This document shows, in pieces, positions 7,454 to 16,401 of a stretch of 64,000 bases of DNA (position 1 is its first letter; each line of letters begins with the position of its first letter). Under the pieces are notes generated by a model. It saw only the letters and a program-made list of their open reading frames with translations. It was not told the origin of the DNA and ran no database searches. A program made the position numbers and the translations under genes. Location: NCBI GenBank assembly GCA_964408085.1, contig CAYOYB010000006.1, positions 71,328 through 135,327 on the forward strand, given 5' to 3'. The stretch is from CAJLIR01 sp964408085. Its GTDB lineage: Bacteria > Bacillota_I > Bacilli_A > RF39 > UBA660.

Positions 7454-9145
7454 TTATAAACAAATATTCTTAATCTTTTCTATTACCTCTTGAGCATTCA
7501 TATCAATTGAAGATTCATCTGTTCTTAATTTAAATTCAACTATATTTTCACTTGCTTTTTTACCTACTGTCAAACGAACTGGTATACCAATTAAATCCAT
7601 ATCATTAAATTTAACACCAGGTCTTTCATTTCTATTATCATAAATAACTGAAATATTATTGCTAATTAAATCATCATATAATTTATCAGCAAGACATTTT
7701 TGGTTTTCATCATTTTCATTTATTAAGACAATTGCTACTTTATATGGAGCAATACTAATTGGCCAAATAAGTCCAAATTCATCATTATTTTGTTCAGCAA
7801 CAGCTGCCATAACTCTTTCAATACCAATACCATAAGAGCCCATTTGAACATATTGTTGTGTATTGTTTTGATCTAAATACTGTAAGCCTAAACTTTTAGA
7901 ATACTTATCACCTAATTTAAAAGTATTACCAACCTCAATACCTTTAGTAAAATATAATTTACCACCACAATTAGGACAAGTATCTCCCTCTTTAACATTT
8001 ACAATATCAGCAATTAAATCATAATTAAAATCGCTTAAATTGACATTAATATAGTGATAATCAGTTTTATTTGCGCCAACTAAAAAGTTTTTCATATATT
8101 GAACTTCACGATCAATAATAATTTTTATTTTTAAGTCAATTGGTCCTGCAAAACCAATTTTGGCTCCTGTTACATCTTTTACTTCTTCTTCACTAGCTAG
8201 TACAACTTCAGGAACATCTAAAAGCTTAGATAATTTTACCTCATTTAATTCACGATTACCTTTAATAAGACAAGCTACAAGTTCACTACCTGCTTTGTAT
8301 ATCAAAGTTTTAACTGTTTTTTTACTGTCAATATTTAAACTTTTTTCTAAATCAGCAATTGAACCTATATTAGGTGTATTAATTAATTCTTTTGTTTTTT
8401 CTTCTTCCTTAGAATTATTAGATAAAGAAACACATTCACTAATTTCAATATTAGATGCATAATCACAAGTATCACATAAAACTAATGTATCTTCACCAAT
8501 ATCAGTTACAGCTTGAAATTCTTCAGAAAGTAAACCTCCCATTGCACCTGTATCAGCTCTTACAATTTTATAATTAACACCAATGCGAGTAAATATATTT
8601 TTATAGGCATTAAACATTATTTCATAAGCTTTATCTAAAGCTTCTAAATCAGTATCAAAACTATAAGCATCTTTCATTGTAAATTCACGTGTACGAATAA
8701 GACCATATCTAGGACGTGTTTCATCTCTAAATTTAGTTCGAACTTGATATAAATTAAAAGGCATATCTTTATAAGACTTTATTTGACTTTTAGCCATTTC
8801 AACAAATAATTCTTCATGAGTTGGTCCTAAAGAATAAGGTCTATTATAGCGATCATTTAAAGTAAACATATTATCGCCAAATATCATTCTACGTCCACTA
8901 TTAATATATATTTCTTCTGGTATTAAAGAAGGCATACTAACCTCCATTGCGCCTGATGCGTCCATTTCATCACGAACAATATCTTCAATATTTTTAATAA
9001 CTCTTCTTCCAAGTGGTGTATACATATAAATACCATTGCTATTTTTTTTAATCATACCACTTTTTACAAGTAATTTACCACTAACTGATTCCTCATCTTT
9101 AATATCTTCTCTAATTGTATAAAAAAAATTGTTTTTTAATTTCAT
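7454..9145 (-). CDS. proS: Prolyl-tRNA synthetase (bacterial, editing type)
   Basis: The 563-residue class II synthetase charges tRNA-Pro. Visible parts are motif 1 around GAMEVSMPSL, motif 2 (RPRYGLIRTREFTMKDAYSF), the inserted YbaK-like editing domain (about residues 240-385), motif 3 (GSYGIGIERVMAAVAEQ) and the anticodon domain. CDTC and CPNC pairs flank the insertion. GGGATG precedes the ATG. No T-box element is recognisable upstream. The length and motif order are normal. Confidence 0.97.
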   Translation of the reverse strand: MKLKNNFFYTIREDIKDEESVSGKLLVKSGMIKKNSNGIYMYTPLGRRVIKNIEDIVRDEMDASGAMEVSMPSLIPEEIYINSGRRMIFGDNMFTLNDRYNRPYSLGPTHEELFVEMAKSQIKSYKDMPFNLYQVRTKFRDETRPRYGLIRTREFTMKDAYSFDTDLEALDKAYEIMFNAYKNIFTRIGVNYKIVRADTGAMGGLLSEEFQAVTDIGEDTLVLCDTCDYASNIEISECVSLSNNSKEEEKTKELINTPNIGSIADLEKSLNIDSKKTVKTLIYKAGSELVACLIKGNRELNEVKLSKLLDVPEVVLASEEEVKDVTGAKIGFAGPIDLKIKIIIDREVQYMKNFLVGANKTDYHYINVNLSDFNYDLIADIVNVKEGDTCPNCGGKLYFTKGIEVGNTFKLGDKYSKSLGLQYLDQNNTQQYVQMGSYGIGIERVMAAVAEQNNDEFGLIWPISIAPYKVAIVLINENDENQKCLADKLYDDLISNNISVIYDNRNERPGVKFNDMDLIGIPVRLTVGKKASENIVEFKLRTDESSIDMNAQEVIEKIKNICL

Positions 9146-9292
9146 ATTATCATCCCGTCTAATAATTTTTCTTACTTTATTATACTATGTTTTTTTATAA
9201 AAATATAGTATTTATTATTTTTTTGAATATTATTAAAAATACGATATATATGATTTAGAAAAATGTAAAGAAATAAAAATTAAATTAATATA

Positions 9293-9316
9293 AAAAAGTC
9301 ATTATAATGACTTTTT
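9293..9316 (-). terminator. Terminator overlapping the end of a small orphan gene
   Basis: AAAAAGTCATTATAATGACTTTTT is a perfect palindrome in two 12-base halves. It contains the last codons (KKSL) and stop of the gene at 9302-9499 and ends in a T run on the minus strand. Confidence 0.75.
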
Positions 9317-9499
9317 CTTTGTTTTATCAGATAATCCATATTCTATTGCATTATTTTTATAAAATGGACTAGCCACAGCGTCTTCCTTCGATATTATGCC
9401 TAATTCAATCATCTTTAGCAGATTACTCATCTTTATGGAATCTCTTAAATCACATATAGATTTCTTTAAAAGTCCTAAATCCATAGAATTACTACTCAT
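9302..9499 (-). CDS. Small orphan protein (65 aa)
   Basis: The start MSSNSMDLGLLKKS at 9499 is chosen because AAGGAGGT lies eight bases upstream. The protein is helical and soluble, with an ELGIISKEDAVASP stretch that resembles NLGLISNNLASE in the next gene upstream (9597-9947). Both genes end in KKSL encoded inside a terminator stem. The two are probably distant paralogues of a lineage-specific family. No function is recognised. Confidence 0.6.
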   Translation of the reverse strand: MSSNSMDLGLLKKSICDLRDSIKMSNLLKMIELGIISKEDAVASPFYKNNAIEYGLSDKTKKKSL

Positions 9500-9582
9500 A
9501 ATCGCACCTCCTTTTTTGTAAAGTATTTTAAGATAACACAAATAATAATATATTGTCAATAGTAATTTACTTATTAAATACT

Positions 9583-9611
9583 AAAAAAAGTCATTATTAC
9601 AATGACTTTTT
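9583..9611 (-). terminator. Terminator overlapping the end of the 116-aa orphan gene
   Basis: The stem AAAAAGTCATT/AATGACTTTTT with an ATTAC loop is almost the same as the terminator at 9293-9316. It covers the last codons and stop of the gene at 9597-9947. Confidence 0.75.
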
Positions 9612-9947
9612 GTATATTGCTTCCGATTTTTCTTCAAATGAATCTTCAATTAAACCAAATTTCATAGCATCATCTAGACTTGATTTATATGCTTCTATAG
9701 CGCCTTTCACACTTGGTAATCCTGCACTTGTTAATTCTTTACTAGGTAGACTATTTGTTGTAGTATTATCTATTATTCCACGATACCCCTGCCAAATACC
9801 ATGTTCAGAAGCTAAATTGTTCGATATTAATCCCAAATTAACTAAATTAGCTAAATTATCTCTTTGTGCTTTTAATACTCTCATTTGTGTTGCTCTTGAA
9901 TTATTATTTAAAGTTGAAACATCAACTCTTGGTTCTATATTATTCAT
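9597..9947 (-). CDS. Small orphan protein (116 aa)
   Basis: The start MNNIEPRVDVSTLNNNSRAT at 9947 follows AAGGGGGA. The protein is soluble and helical: RVLKAQRDNLANLVNLGLIS is a helix-turn resembling ELGIISKEDAV of the next gene downstream, and the tail reads SEAIYKKSL. It may belong to the same lineage-specific family. The function is unknown. Confidence 0.6.
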   Translation of the reverse strand: MNNIEPRVDVSTLNNNSRATQMRVLKAQRDNLANLVNLGLISNNLASEHGIWQGYRGIIDNTTTNSLPSKELTSAGLPSVKGAIEAYKSSLDDAMKFGLIEDSFEEKSEAIYKKSL

Positions 9948-10058
9948 AATTATCCCCCTTTTCAAACAGACTTTCCAAGTATAACATATATAATAATATC
10001 TTGTCAATAAAAATTAAAAAAAATAAGCCATATTATAACTTATTAATTTATTATTAAT

Positions 10059-10181
10059 TTATTTAATAAAAACTTTTTTTTCGCTTTCTAATTTTAATTC
10101 TTCTTCTGTTTCATATAAATCATTTAAACTATTTTGATAAGAGTACCACGATATTCCTAATGCTATCATAATAGCAAACAT
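10059..10181 (-). CDS. 40-aa membrane segment, likely the frameshifted C-terminus of the upstream gene
   Basis: This encodes MFAIMIALGISWYSY and an acidic tail, one membrane helix, ending in VFIK then TAA. It has no ribosome binding site of its own. Its reading frame continues upstream to the A7 run at 10207-10201, where the preceding gene (10189-10401) is in the neighbouring frame. Losing one A would fuse the two into one tail-anchored protein of about 113 residues. It is therefore more likely a gene fragment than a separate gene. Confidence 0.45.
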   Translation of the reverse strand: MFAIMIALGISWYSYQNSLNDLYETEEELKLESEKKVFIK

Positions 10182-10188
10182 TAAAATA

Positions 10189-10401
10189 TCAGAATTTGGG
10201 TTTTTTTAACCAAAAAGATTCGGCAGGAGATAAAGTTATACTATTTAAATCTAAAGATTGTATTGTCTTGAATACTTCAATAATTCCAATAAGATGAAAT
10301 TCACTAACAACAATATTTCTGCATATTTTAGTAACCATAATATCTAGTTTTGTATGTTTTAAAAATAATTTTATTTGCTCTAAAGTCATATTTTGATACA
10401 T
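10189..10401 (-). CDS. Small orphan protein (70 aa), probably frameshifted
   Basis: MYQNMTLEQIKLFLKHTKLD and a soluble helical body end in SFWLKKPKF at a TGA just after a run of seven A. GGGAG lies before the ATG at 10401. The downstream frame encodes a membrane helix (10059-10181), so the intact protein may be a membrane-tailed form. No family is recognised. Confidence 0.5.
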   Translation of the reverse strand: MYQNMTLEQIKLFLKHTKLDIMVTKICRNIVVSEFHLIGIIEVFKTIQSLDLNSITLSPAESFWLKKPKF

Positions 10402-10471
10402 AATCTTTTCTCCCTTAATTTAACAATATGTATCATAACATTTAATTTATAAATGTGTCAATAAAATTATA

Positions 10472-12298
10472 TTAAAATCCACTTCTTTTAAATAGTTTCT
10501 CTAAATCATATTTTGAATAATAAACCATTGTTGGTCTACCATGTGGACAATTAAATGGATTTTTACATTTTCTTAAATCACTTATTAAATTTTCCATTTC
10601 TTCTAATGTTATATTTTCATTAGCTTTAATAGAAGCTTTACAACTAACAGTTGCGGCTACATGCTCATTAAATTTAGCAAGAGAAAAATCTTTTTCTTTA
10701 TTAATAACTAAATCGAGAATCAAACTAATAGCTTTATCTTCATTACCAATTGGAATCCAAGTTGGATGAGCTTTTATAATTATTGAATTAACACCAAATT
10801 CATCAATTTCAAATCCCATATTTTGTAAAATTGGAAAATTTTCTTTTAATATCATATATTCATTATTTGGGAATTCAAATGTAAGTGGTATTAACATAGA
10901 AATAGAATCTGGTTTTGGATTTCCTAATTTTTCGCGATAATATTCATAATTAATTCTTTCTTTAGCTGCATGCTGGTCTATTAAATACATTCCACGCTCA
11001 TTTTGACAAATTATATAGGTTCCATGAACTAATCCAACAGGATATAACTCTGGTAATTTTTCTACACTTTCTTCAATATCAAATAAACGTTGTTCATCAT
11101 CAATTTTCTCTATTTCATTTTCTTTATCATTTTTTTCGCTATTATTCTCTAAGTTAGAATTAGAATATGGGATTTCCTCTTCACCAATTCTTTCTAAATC
11201 TAAAGTTATTTCTTCATATTTTGGTTTTTCATTTTTTTCCTTTTCTATAAAATCATTATTAACATCAAATCCTACAAAACTATCATTAGTTGTAACTTCA
11301 ATATGAGGTATTAAAAGTTGCTTTTTTAAAGCATTTTTAATCATTTTTTCTATTAAAGTTAATAATTCTTCCATCTTACCAAATTTAATATCCATTTTAG
11401 TTGGATGAATATTAACATCAACTAAACTTGGATCAACTTCAATATTTAAAACAACAACTGGATAACGATTGTCTGGCTTATATCCATGATAACTGTCATT
11501 AATAATTCTATTAATATCAGCATTTCTAACAACTCTACCATTTACTAAAGTTATAATGCCATTTCTACTTGATCTCATAATTTCTGGTAATGTTATAAAA
11601 CCACTAACTAAATAATCATTATCTTCACTATTTACTTCTAACATTTTTTTTACAATATTAATTCCAAAAATAGAAGAAATAGTTTTAAGTAAATTACCAG
11701 AACCATCAGTATTTAAAATAGTATTACCATTATTTGTTAAAATAAATTTAACTTCAGGATGTGATAAAGCCATTTTATTAACATACTCAGTAATATTAGC
11801 TAACTCTGTATATAAACTTTTTAAATGTTTTAATCTAGCTGGCGTATTATAAAATAAATCACTAACAGTTATAATTGTCCCAACTCGTGAATCAGACTCA
11901 CTAACATTTTCTAATTTTCCACCATTAATACTAACTAATGTACCAACACCACCAGTAGAAGTTTTTAATTCAATTTTACTAACAGACGCAATTGAGGCTA
12001 AAGCTTCACCACGAAATCCTAATGTTTCAATTCGATATAAATCTTCTTCTGTTTTTAATTTACTTGTAGCGTGTCTCGAAAAAGCTAATACTGCATCGTC
12101 CTTATCCATACCACTACCATTATCTGTAATTCTAATTTGTTTTGTACCAGCATCTACAAGTTCTATTTTTATTTCGCTACTTAAAGCATCAATACTATTC
12201 TCAACTAATTCTTTAACAACTGAAGCACATTTTTCAACAACTTCTCCAGCTGCAATTTTATTAGCTAAAATTTCATCCATAACCATAATCTTCGACAT
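10472..12298 (-). CDS. mutL: DNA mismatch repair protein MutL
   Basis: The 608-residue MutL has a GHKL ATPase N-terminus (ELVENSIDA, DNGSGM, GFRGEAL), a transducer domain, an acidic linker (about residues 340-420) and a C-terminal endonuclease domain. The latter has DQHAAKERINYE (the nicking motif of non-E. coli MutL) and CPHGRP. The start MSKIMVMDEILANKIAAGEV at 12298 has GGTGA upstream. An extended -10 (TGTTATAAT, 12322-12315) follows the terminator of the upstream gene. No mutS is adjacent, unlike the common mutS-mutL order. Confidence 0.96.
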   Translation of the reverse strand: MSKIMVMDEILANKIAAGEVVEKCASVVKELVENSIDALSSEIKIELVDAGTKQIRITDNGSGMDKDDAVLAFSRHATSKLKTEEDLYRIETLGFRGEALASIASVSKIELKTSTGGVGTLVSINGGKLENVSESDSRVGTIITVSDLFYNTPARLKHLKSLYTELANITEYVNKMALSHPEVKFILTNNGNTILNTDGSGNLLKTISSIFGINIVKKMLEVNSEDNDYLVSGFITLPEIMRSSRNGIITLVNGRVVRNADINRIINDSYHGYKPDNRYPVVVLNIEVDPSLVDVNIHPTKMDIKFGKMEELLTLIEKMIKNALKKQLLIPHIEVTTNDSFVGFDVNNDFIEKEKNEKPKYEEITLDLERIGEEEIPYSNSNLENNSEKNDKENEIEKIDDEQRLFDIEESVEKLPELYPVGLVHGTYIICQNERGMYLIDQHAAKERINYEYYREKLGNPKPDSISMLIPLTFEFPNNEYMILKENFPILQNMGFEIDEFGVNSIIIKAHPTWIPIGNEDKAISLILDLVINKEKDFSLAKFNEHVAATVSCKASIKANENITLEEMENLISDLRKCKNPFNCPHGRPTMVYYSKYDLEKLFKRSGF

Positions 12299-12322
12299 TT
12301 TTATCACCATTATTATTATAAC

Positions 12323-12351
12323 AAAAAAATATTGAATTTTCTTCAATATTT
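12323..12351 (-). terminator. Terminator between the FGE-like gene and mutL
   Basis: The 10-bp stem AAATATTGAA/TTCAATATTT has a 5-base loop and a T7 run on the minus strand. It ends the upstream transcript just before the mutL -10 box. Confidence 0.8.
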
Positions 12352-12356
12352 TATAA

Positions 12357-13706
12357 TTAACTTAAACTTAATCTAAATCCTATTTGCGCATGAGCTCCAC
12401 CAGTATAACCACTAAATGAATAAATACTATTACTTATATCACGGAAAAACCATGGACTATCGCTACTAACAAATTTAGAAAAACTGTCATTCCAACTACT
12501 TTGTCCATTATTAAATGGCCCAAATTCAGCTGTTGCATCTCCAGATATTCCACGTGTATATTCATTTTCATTACCATCAGTATAATTGTCATAATATTTT
12601 TTGTTTTCTGACATCCATACACTATCAAATCCAGAATCACCTACGTTACCATTATTATTACCCATAACGTATTCCATAACACTGCCATTCATCGCATAAA
12701 TACCTGTTATATTTCCTGTTGTACTAGATGTAATTCCTATATCAGAGCTATAATCAAAATTATATGTACTCATTGCTGTACATTCTTTATTTTTGCAAAT
12801 ACCATACTTTGAATTTGTTAAATATACAACTGCTCCCCACTCACTATTTTTTATTAATCTTAAATTTGTTGTTTTATCATTTAACCCATAGTAAGAGCCA
12901 TAGAATCCCTGGATGGTATTAAACATATTTGAAATGTTTTGATTTACAATTGCTCTTTGATTAGGCAAAACTGTTAAACTATTACCATCACCAGTAACTT
13001 CAAACTTGCCTACCCATATACCAGCTAATTCTTCACCATTAAAAGTAAAAGCAGGATGTGTTATATAATTTGGTCCAGGTGTTTTGGGAGCTGTTTTTTC
13101 TTCAAAAGAAACATCAATTTGTTGAAGACCTGTACTAGATACAATTGAATATTTATATCTTGGTATCCAAACATAGAAAGCTAAAATATCTTCATCATTA
13201 ATAATTGTATCAGGGCTTGCATTTGCATAAAATTCACGAGATTTTGTACCATTTTCTTTAACTAAAATAGCGTTAGCCCATTCTTTATTAGTATAATTAT
13301 ACCAACTATTTGTAGATGGATTATCACTATTTGCTTTTACCCATTTTTTTTCAATATAATTATATCTAACAGGTATCATTCCATCTTTTAATACAGGTGC
13401 ATTAGCGCCACTTTTGTCAGCATTAACAATTTCAACCTTATTAGGTTTATTACTATCATCGCCACTATTAACTGGAACATCATTGTTATTTTTAGAAAAT
13501 AAATTATCCCAAAAATTTGACTCTTCCAATTTTTTCATACCTTTAGAAATTAAAGGCATAGAAAAAGCGAAAACAGCAATAACTACTAATAAAATAATGA
13601 CAAACTTATAATCTTTAATGCCATTACCATTATCATAACTTTGAACTTGTGGTTCTTCTTTTTTATTTTCAACTAAATTATCAATATTCTTTTGTTCTTT
13701 TTTCAT
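12357..13706 (-). CDS. Membrane-anchored FGE-sulfatase-like surface protein
   Basis: The 449-residue protein has a cytoplasmic basic start, one membrane helix (about residues 35-55), an Asn/Asp-rich linker and a large extracellular domain. This domain contains WYNYTNKEWANA, FYVWIPRYKYSI, THPAFTFNGEELAGIWVGKF, NSEWGAVVYL and MNGSVMEYVMG, and it ends in IGFRLSLS. These blocks are typical of the formylglycine-generating-enzyme/C-lectin-like modules on surface proteins of gut Firmicutes. The catalytic Cys pair of true FGE is not evident, so adhesion or binding is more likely (inference). The start at 13706 follows AGGGGA. Confidence 0.65.
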   Translation of the reverse strand: MKKEQKNIDNLVENKKEEPQVQSYDNGNGIKDYKFVIILLVVIAVFAFSMPLISKGMKKLEESNFWDNLFSKNNNDVPVNSGDDSNKPNKVEIVNADKSGANAPVLKDGMIPVRYNYIEKKWVKANSDNPSTNSWYNYTNKEWANAILVKENGTKSREFYANASPDTIINDEDILAFYVWIPRYKYSIVSSTGLQQIDVSFEEKTAPKTPGPNYITHPAFTFNGEELAGIWVGKFEVTGDGNSLTVLPNQRAIVNQNISNMFNTIQGFYGSYYGLNDKTTNLRLIKNSEWGAVVYLTNSKYGICKNKECTAMSTYNFDYSSDIGITSSTTGNITGIYAMNGSVMEYVMGNNNGNVGDSGFDSVWMSENKKYYDNYTDGNENEYTRGISGDATAEFGPFNNGQSSWNDSFSKFVSSDSPWFFRDISNSIYSFSGYTGGAHAQIGFRLSLS

Positions 13707-13774
13707 ATATATTCCCCTTATCATTATCTTTGATAAAATTATACCATAAAAAAAAATATAGATAAATATATTTT

Positions 13775-14467
13775 TTAAATTTTAGTAATATTTTGAATTC
13801 GTCTAATAACTTTCTTTTCAATTCTTGATATATAAGATTGACTAATCCCTAAAAGAGTTGCTACTTCTTTTTGAGTCAATTCCTCATGATTAAACAAACC
13901 ATAACGCAAAATCATAATTTGTTTATCACGTGGATTTAATTTTTCAATTTCCTCATATAAAATTTTTCGATCTGTTTCATCTTCAATACCTTTTGTTACT
14001 ACATCATTCTCTGTACCCAAAATATCTTCAAGATGAAGTTCATTTCCTTCAGCATCATAACTTAAATTATCTTCAAAACTAACTTCAGTTTTACGTCTTT
14101 TATTCTTTCTTAAAAACATCAATATTTCATTATCAATACAACGAGAAGCATAAGTAGCTAATTTAATGTTTTTATCTAATTTATATGTATTTACGCCTTT
14201 AATTAACCCAATTGTTCCAATACTAACCAAATCTTCTAAATCTACTCCTGTATTTTCATATTTTTTAGATAAAAAGACAACTAATCTTAGATTATGTTCA
14301 ATTAATTTTTCACGTGCTAGTACATCACCATTCATAGACATCTCAACATATTTTATCTCATCTTCCTTAGATAATGGTTCAGGTAACTTGTCAGCACTTC
14401 CTATAAAAAATATATTGTTTTCAACATTGAAAATTCTAATAAAAAAATTTAATATTTTTCTTAACAT
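13775..14467 (-). CDS. sigE: Mother-cell sporulation sigma factor, pro-sigma E
   Basis: The 230-residue sigma-70 family protein has an N-terminal pro-sequence (MLRKILNFFIRIF..) and the conserved processing region FIGSADKLPEPLSKEDE. It also has region 2 (DLVSIGTIGLIKGVNTY), and region 4 ends in the helix-turn-helix GISQSYISRIEKK. Sigma E drives early mother-cell sporulation genes after cleavage by SpoIIGA, encoded immediately upstream with a 7-bp overlap. GGAGGGA lies before the ATG. The length is close to B. subtilis SigE. Confidence 0.95.
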   Translation of the reverse strand: MLRKILNFFIRIFNVENNIFFIGSADKLPEPLSKEDEIKYVEMSMNGDVLAREKLIEHNLRLVVFLSKKYENTGVDLEDLVSIGTIGLIKGVNTYKLDKNIKLATYASRCIDNEILMFLRKNKRRKTEVSFEDNLSYDAEGNELHLEDILGTENDVVTKGIEDETDRKILYEEIEKLNPRDKQIMILRYGLFNHEELTQKEVATLLGISQSYISRIEKKVIRRIQNITKI

Positions 14468-15252
14468 TTTATTCCCTCCAATAATTTTGTTTGTAAAATA
14501 CAATCTACTCCATCAATTGTTATTTTCTCTTTTATAAAACCTAATAAAACATTTTTTTTAATACCAACATCATCAATATATACTTTTTTTAAAGAAATAC
14601 ATTCTAATAAACCATTTTCAGTAATAGTGACATAAGGTATAAAAATTTTCTTCATATTTGTTAGTGATAATTTATCCTTATTAATTAAAATTATTGGTCG
14701 ATTAAAATATGGATCCTTTAATTTATTTCCTGTATCTAAGAAACCTATAAATTTATATTCCTTATCTTCTAGATTTATTCTAATTTTATAATAGTTAGAA
14801 TAATTATTTTTTAAAGAATTAATTTGTTTTATATATAAATAAATAATAATTGGTGAAACAATAATTAAAAATATAATATTAATACTCATACCATTATGAA
14901 AAAAAACTAAGCCAACTTGTTTATAAGAAAATTGAATATTTAAACAATATAACATCCCTCCTAAAACAATTCCTAGTAAATACAAAGAAATAAAATTCTT
15001 AATTATATACTTTATATCTTTTAACCCAAAAGCAATAATTACCATCATAATACTAATTAAAAATTTTAGTATAGTAAGTAACAAACTATTTATATTAAAA
15101 AACAAAAATAAAGTAGTCAAACTTCCACAAAAAGCCCCCAAAATAATACGATTAACATTTGAATTTCTTCTTAAAATAATAGAAACACCAAATAATAATA
15201 ATAAATCAATTATAAAATTTAAAAACAAAACAAAGTCAACATATATTTTCAT
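14461..15252 (-). CDS. spoIIGA: Pro-sigma E processing protease SpoIIGA
   Basis: The 263-residue protein has five N-terminal membrane helices (about 1-150) and a C-terminal aspartic-protease-like domain with GFLDTGNKLKDP, where the Asp of DTGN is the catalytic residue. SpoIIGA cleaves pro-sigma E in the forespore septum membrane. The start MKIYVDFVLFLNFIIDLLLL at 15252 has GGTGA upstream. The gene end overlaps the sigE start by 7 bp, so translation is coupled. A terminator separates it from ftsZ, and a TATAAT (15274-15269) sits directly behind the terminator T run. Confidence 0.93.
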   Translation of the reverse strand: MKIYVDFVLFLNFIIDLLLLFGVSIILRRNSNVNRIILGAFCGSLTTLFLFFNINSLLLTILKFLISIMMVIIAFGLKDIKYIIKNFISLYLLGIVLGGMLYCLNIQFSYKQVGLVFFHNGMSINIIFLIIVSPIIIYLYIKQINSLKNNYSNYYKIRINLEDKEYKFIGFLDTGNKLKDPYFNRPIILINKDKLSLTNMKKIFIPYVTITENGLLECISLKKVYIDDVGIKKNVLLGFIKEKITIDGVDCILQTKLLEGIKC

Positions 15253-15272
15253 TTTATCACCAAATACATTAT

Positions 15273-15303
15273 AAAAAAACGACATAATAAATTATGTCGT
15301 TTT
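15273..15303 (-). terminator. ftsZ terminator
   Basis: AAAACGACATAAT and ATTATGTCGTTTT form a perfect 13-base inverted repeat followed by T7 on the minus strand, in the gap between ftsZ and spoIIGA. It separates the division genes from the sporulation pair. Confidence 0.85.
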
Positions 15304-15324
15304 GTCGTATTTAAATAAAATTTA

Positions 15325-16389
15325 TTAAAATCCTCTTTTTCTTAAAAATGGTGGTAAATCACTATCATCATCGTCATCATCTTCTACTACATTAGTACTA
15401 ATTGGTTCTTGTTTAACAGTAGCTGCTACTTTTGCTTTATCTGAATCTTCAAAACCTGTTGCTATAACAGTAACGATAATTTCGTCATTTAAATTTTCAT
15501 TAATAACAGCTCCAAAAATAGTATTAATATCAGTATTGGCTGAAGTTCTAATTACTTCGGCAGCTTCTTCTACTTCAAATAAAGTTAAATTTTCGCCACC
15601 AGTTACATTAATAATAGCGTCAGTTGCTCCACTAATACTTGTTTCAAGTAATGGACTAGAAACAGCTTGTTTTGCTGCCTCAGTTGCACGATTTTCACCA
15701 GCACCAATTCCAATACCAATTAAAGCATTTCCACGTTTTTCCATAACTGATTTAACATCAGCAAAATCAAGGTTAATTAATCCTGCAACCGCAATTAAAT
15801 CAGAAATAGATTGAACACCACGCATTAAAATATTGTCAACTTCTTTAAATGAAGCTAAAAGTGGTGTTGATTTATCAATAATTTCTCTTAAACGATCATT
15901 TGGTATAACAATTAATGTATCAACATGCTTTTTTAATTCATCAAGCCCAACAATAGCTTGGTCCATACGTTTTTTTCCCTCAAAGGAGAATGGTTTAGTA
16001 ACAATTCCAACTGTAAGAGCACCTAATTCTTGCGCTATGCTAGCAACAATAGGAGCAGCACCTGTTCCTGTTCCTCCACCCATACCACAAGTAACAAAAA
16101 CCATATCGGCACCTTCTAAAGCTGCTTCAATTTCTGATCTTGACTCTAAAGCAGCTTCTCTACCAATATCTGGTTTTGATCCTGCTCCTCTTCCACCAGT
16201 CAATTCAGCGCCAATTTGTATTTTAAGTGGTGCTTTTGATGCGTTTAAAACTTGCAAATCAGTATTTGCAACAATAAAATCAACACCCTTTATTCCTGAT
16301 TCAATCATACGATTAACGGCATTGCCACCACCGCCACCTACACCAATGACTTTTATTTTGGCAATTTGATCTATTTCTAACCCAAACAT
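15325..16389 (-). CDS. ftsZ: Cell division GTPase FtsZ
   Basis: The 354-residue tubulin homologue forms the division ring. The tubulin signature GMGGGTGTGAAP lies near residue 105, GVGGGGGNAVNRMI at the N-terminus, and the C-terminal tail DDDDDDSDLPPFLRKRGF contains the FtsA-binding peptide DLPPFLR. GGGAGGAAA precedes the ATG. It lies 12 bp after ftsA, in one operon. Confidence 0.98.
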   Translation of the reverse strand: MFGLEIDQIAKIKVIGVGGGGGNAVNRMIESGIKGVDFIVANTDLQVLNASKAPLKIQIGAELTGGRGAGSKPDIGREAALESRSEIEAALEGADMVFVTCGMGGGTGTGAAPIVASIAQELGALTVGIVTKPFSFEGKKRMDQAIVGLDELKKHVDTLIVIPNDRLREIIDKSTPLLASFKEVDNILMRGVQSISDLIAVAGLINLDFADVKSVMEKRGNALIGIGIGAGENRATEAAKQAVSSPLLETSISGATDAIINVTGGENLTLFEVEEAAEVIRTSANTDINTIFGAVINENLNDEIIVTVIATGFEDSDKAKVAATVKQEPISTNVVEDDDDDDSDLPPFLRKRGF

Positions 16390-16401
16390 AAATTTCCTCC
16401 C

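Noticed and set aside
9146..9292. T-box or other riboswitch before proS
   Set aside because: No TGGNACCGCG-like box or specifier stem is visible; the stretch is plain AT-rich sequence.
12434..12640. Second minus-strand ORF within the FGE-like gene
   Set aside because: It is fully contained in the longer gene in another frame, without a start signal.
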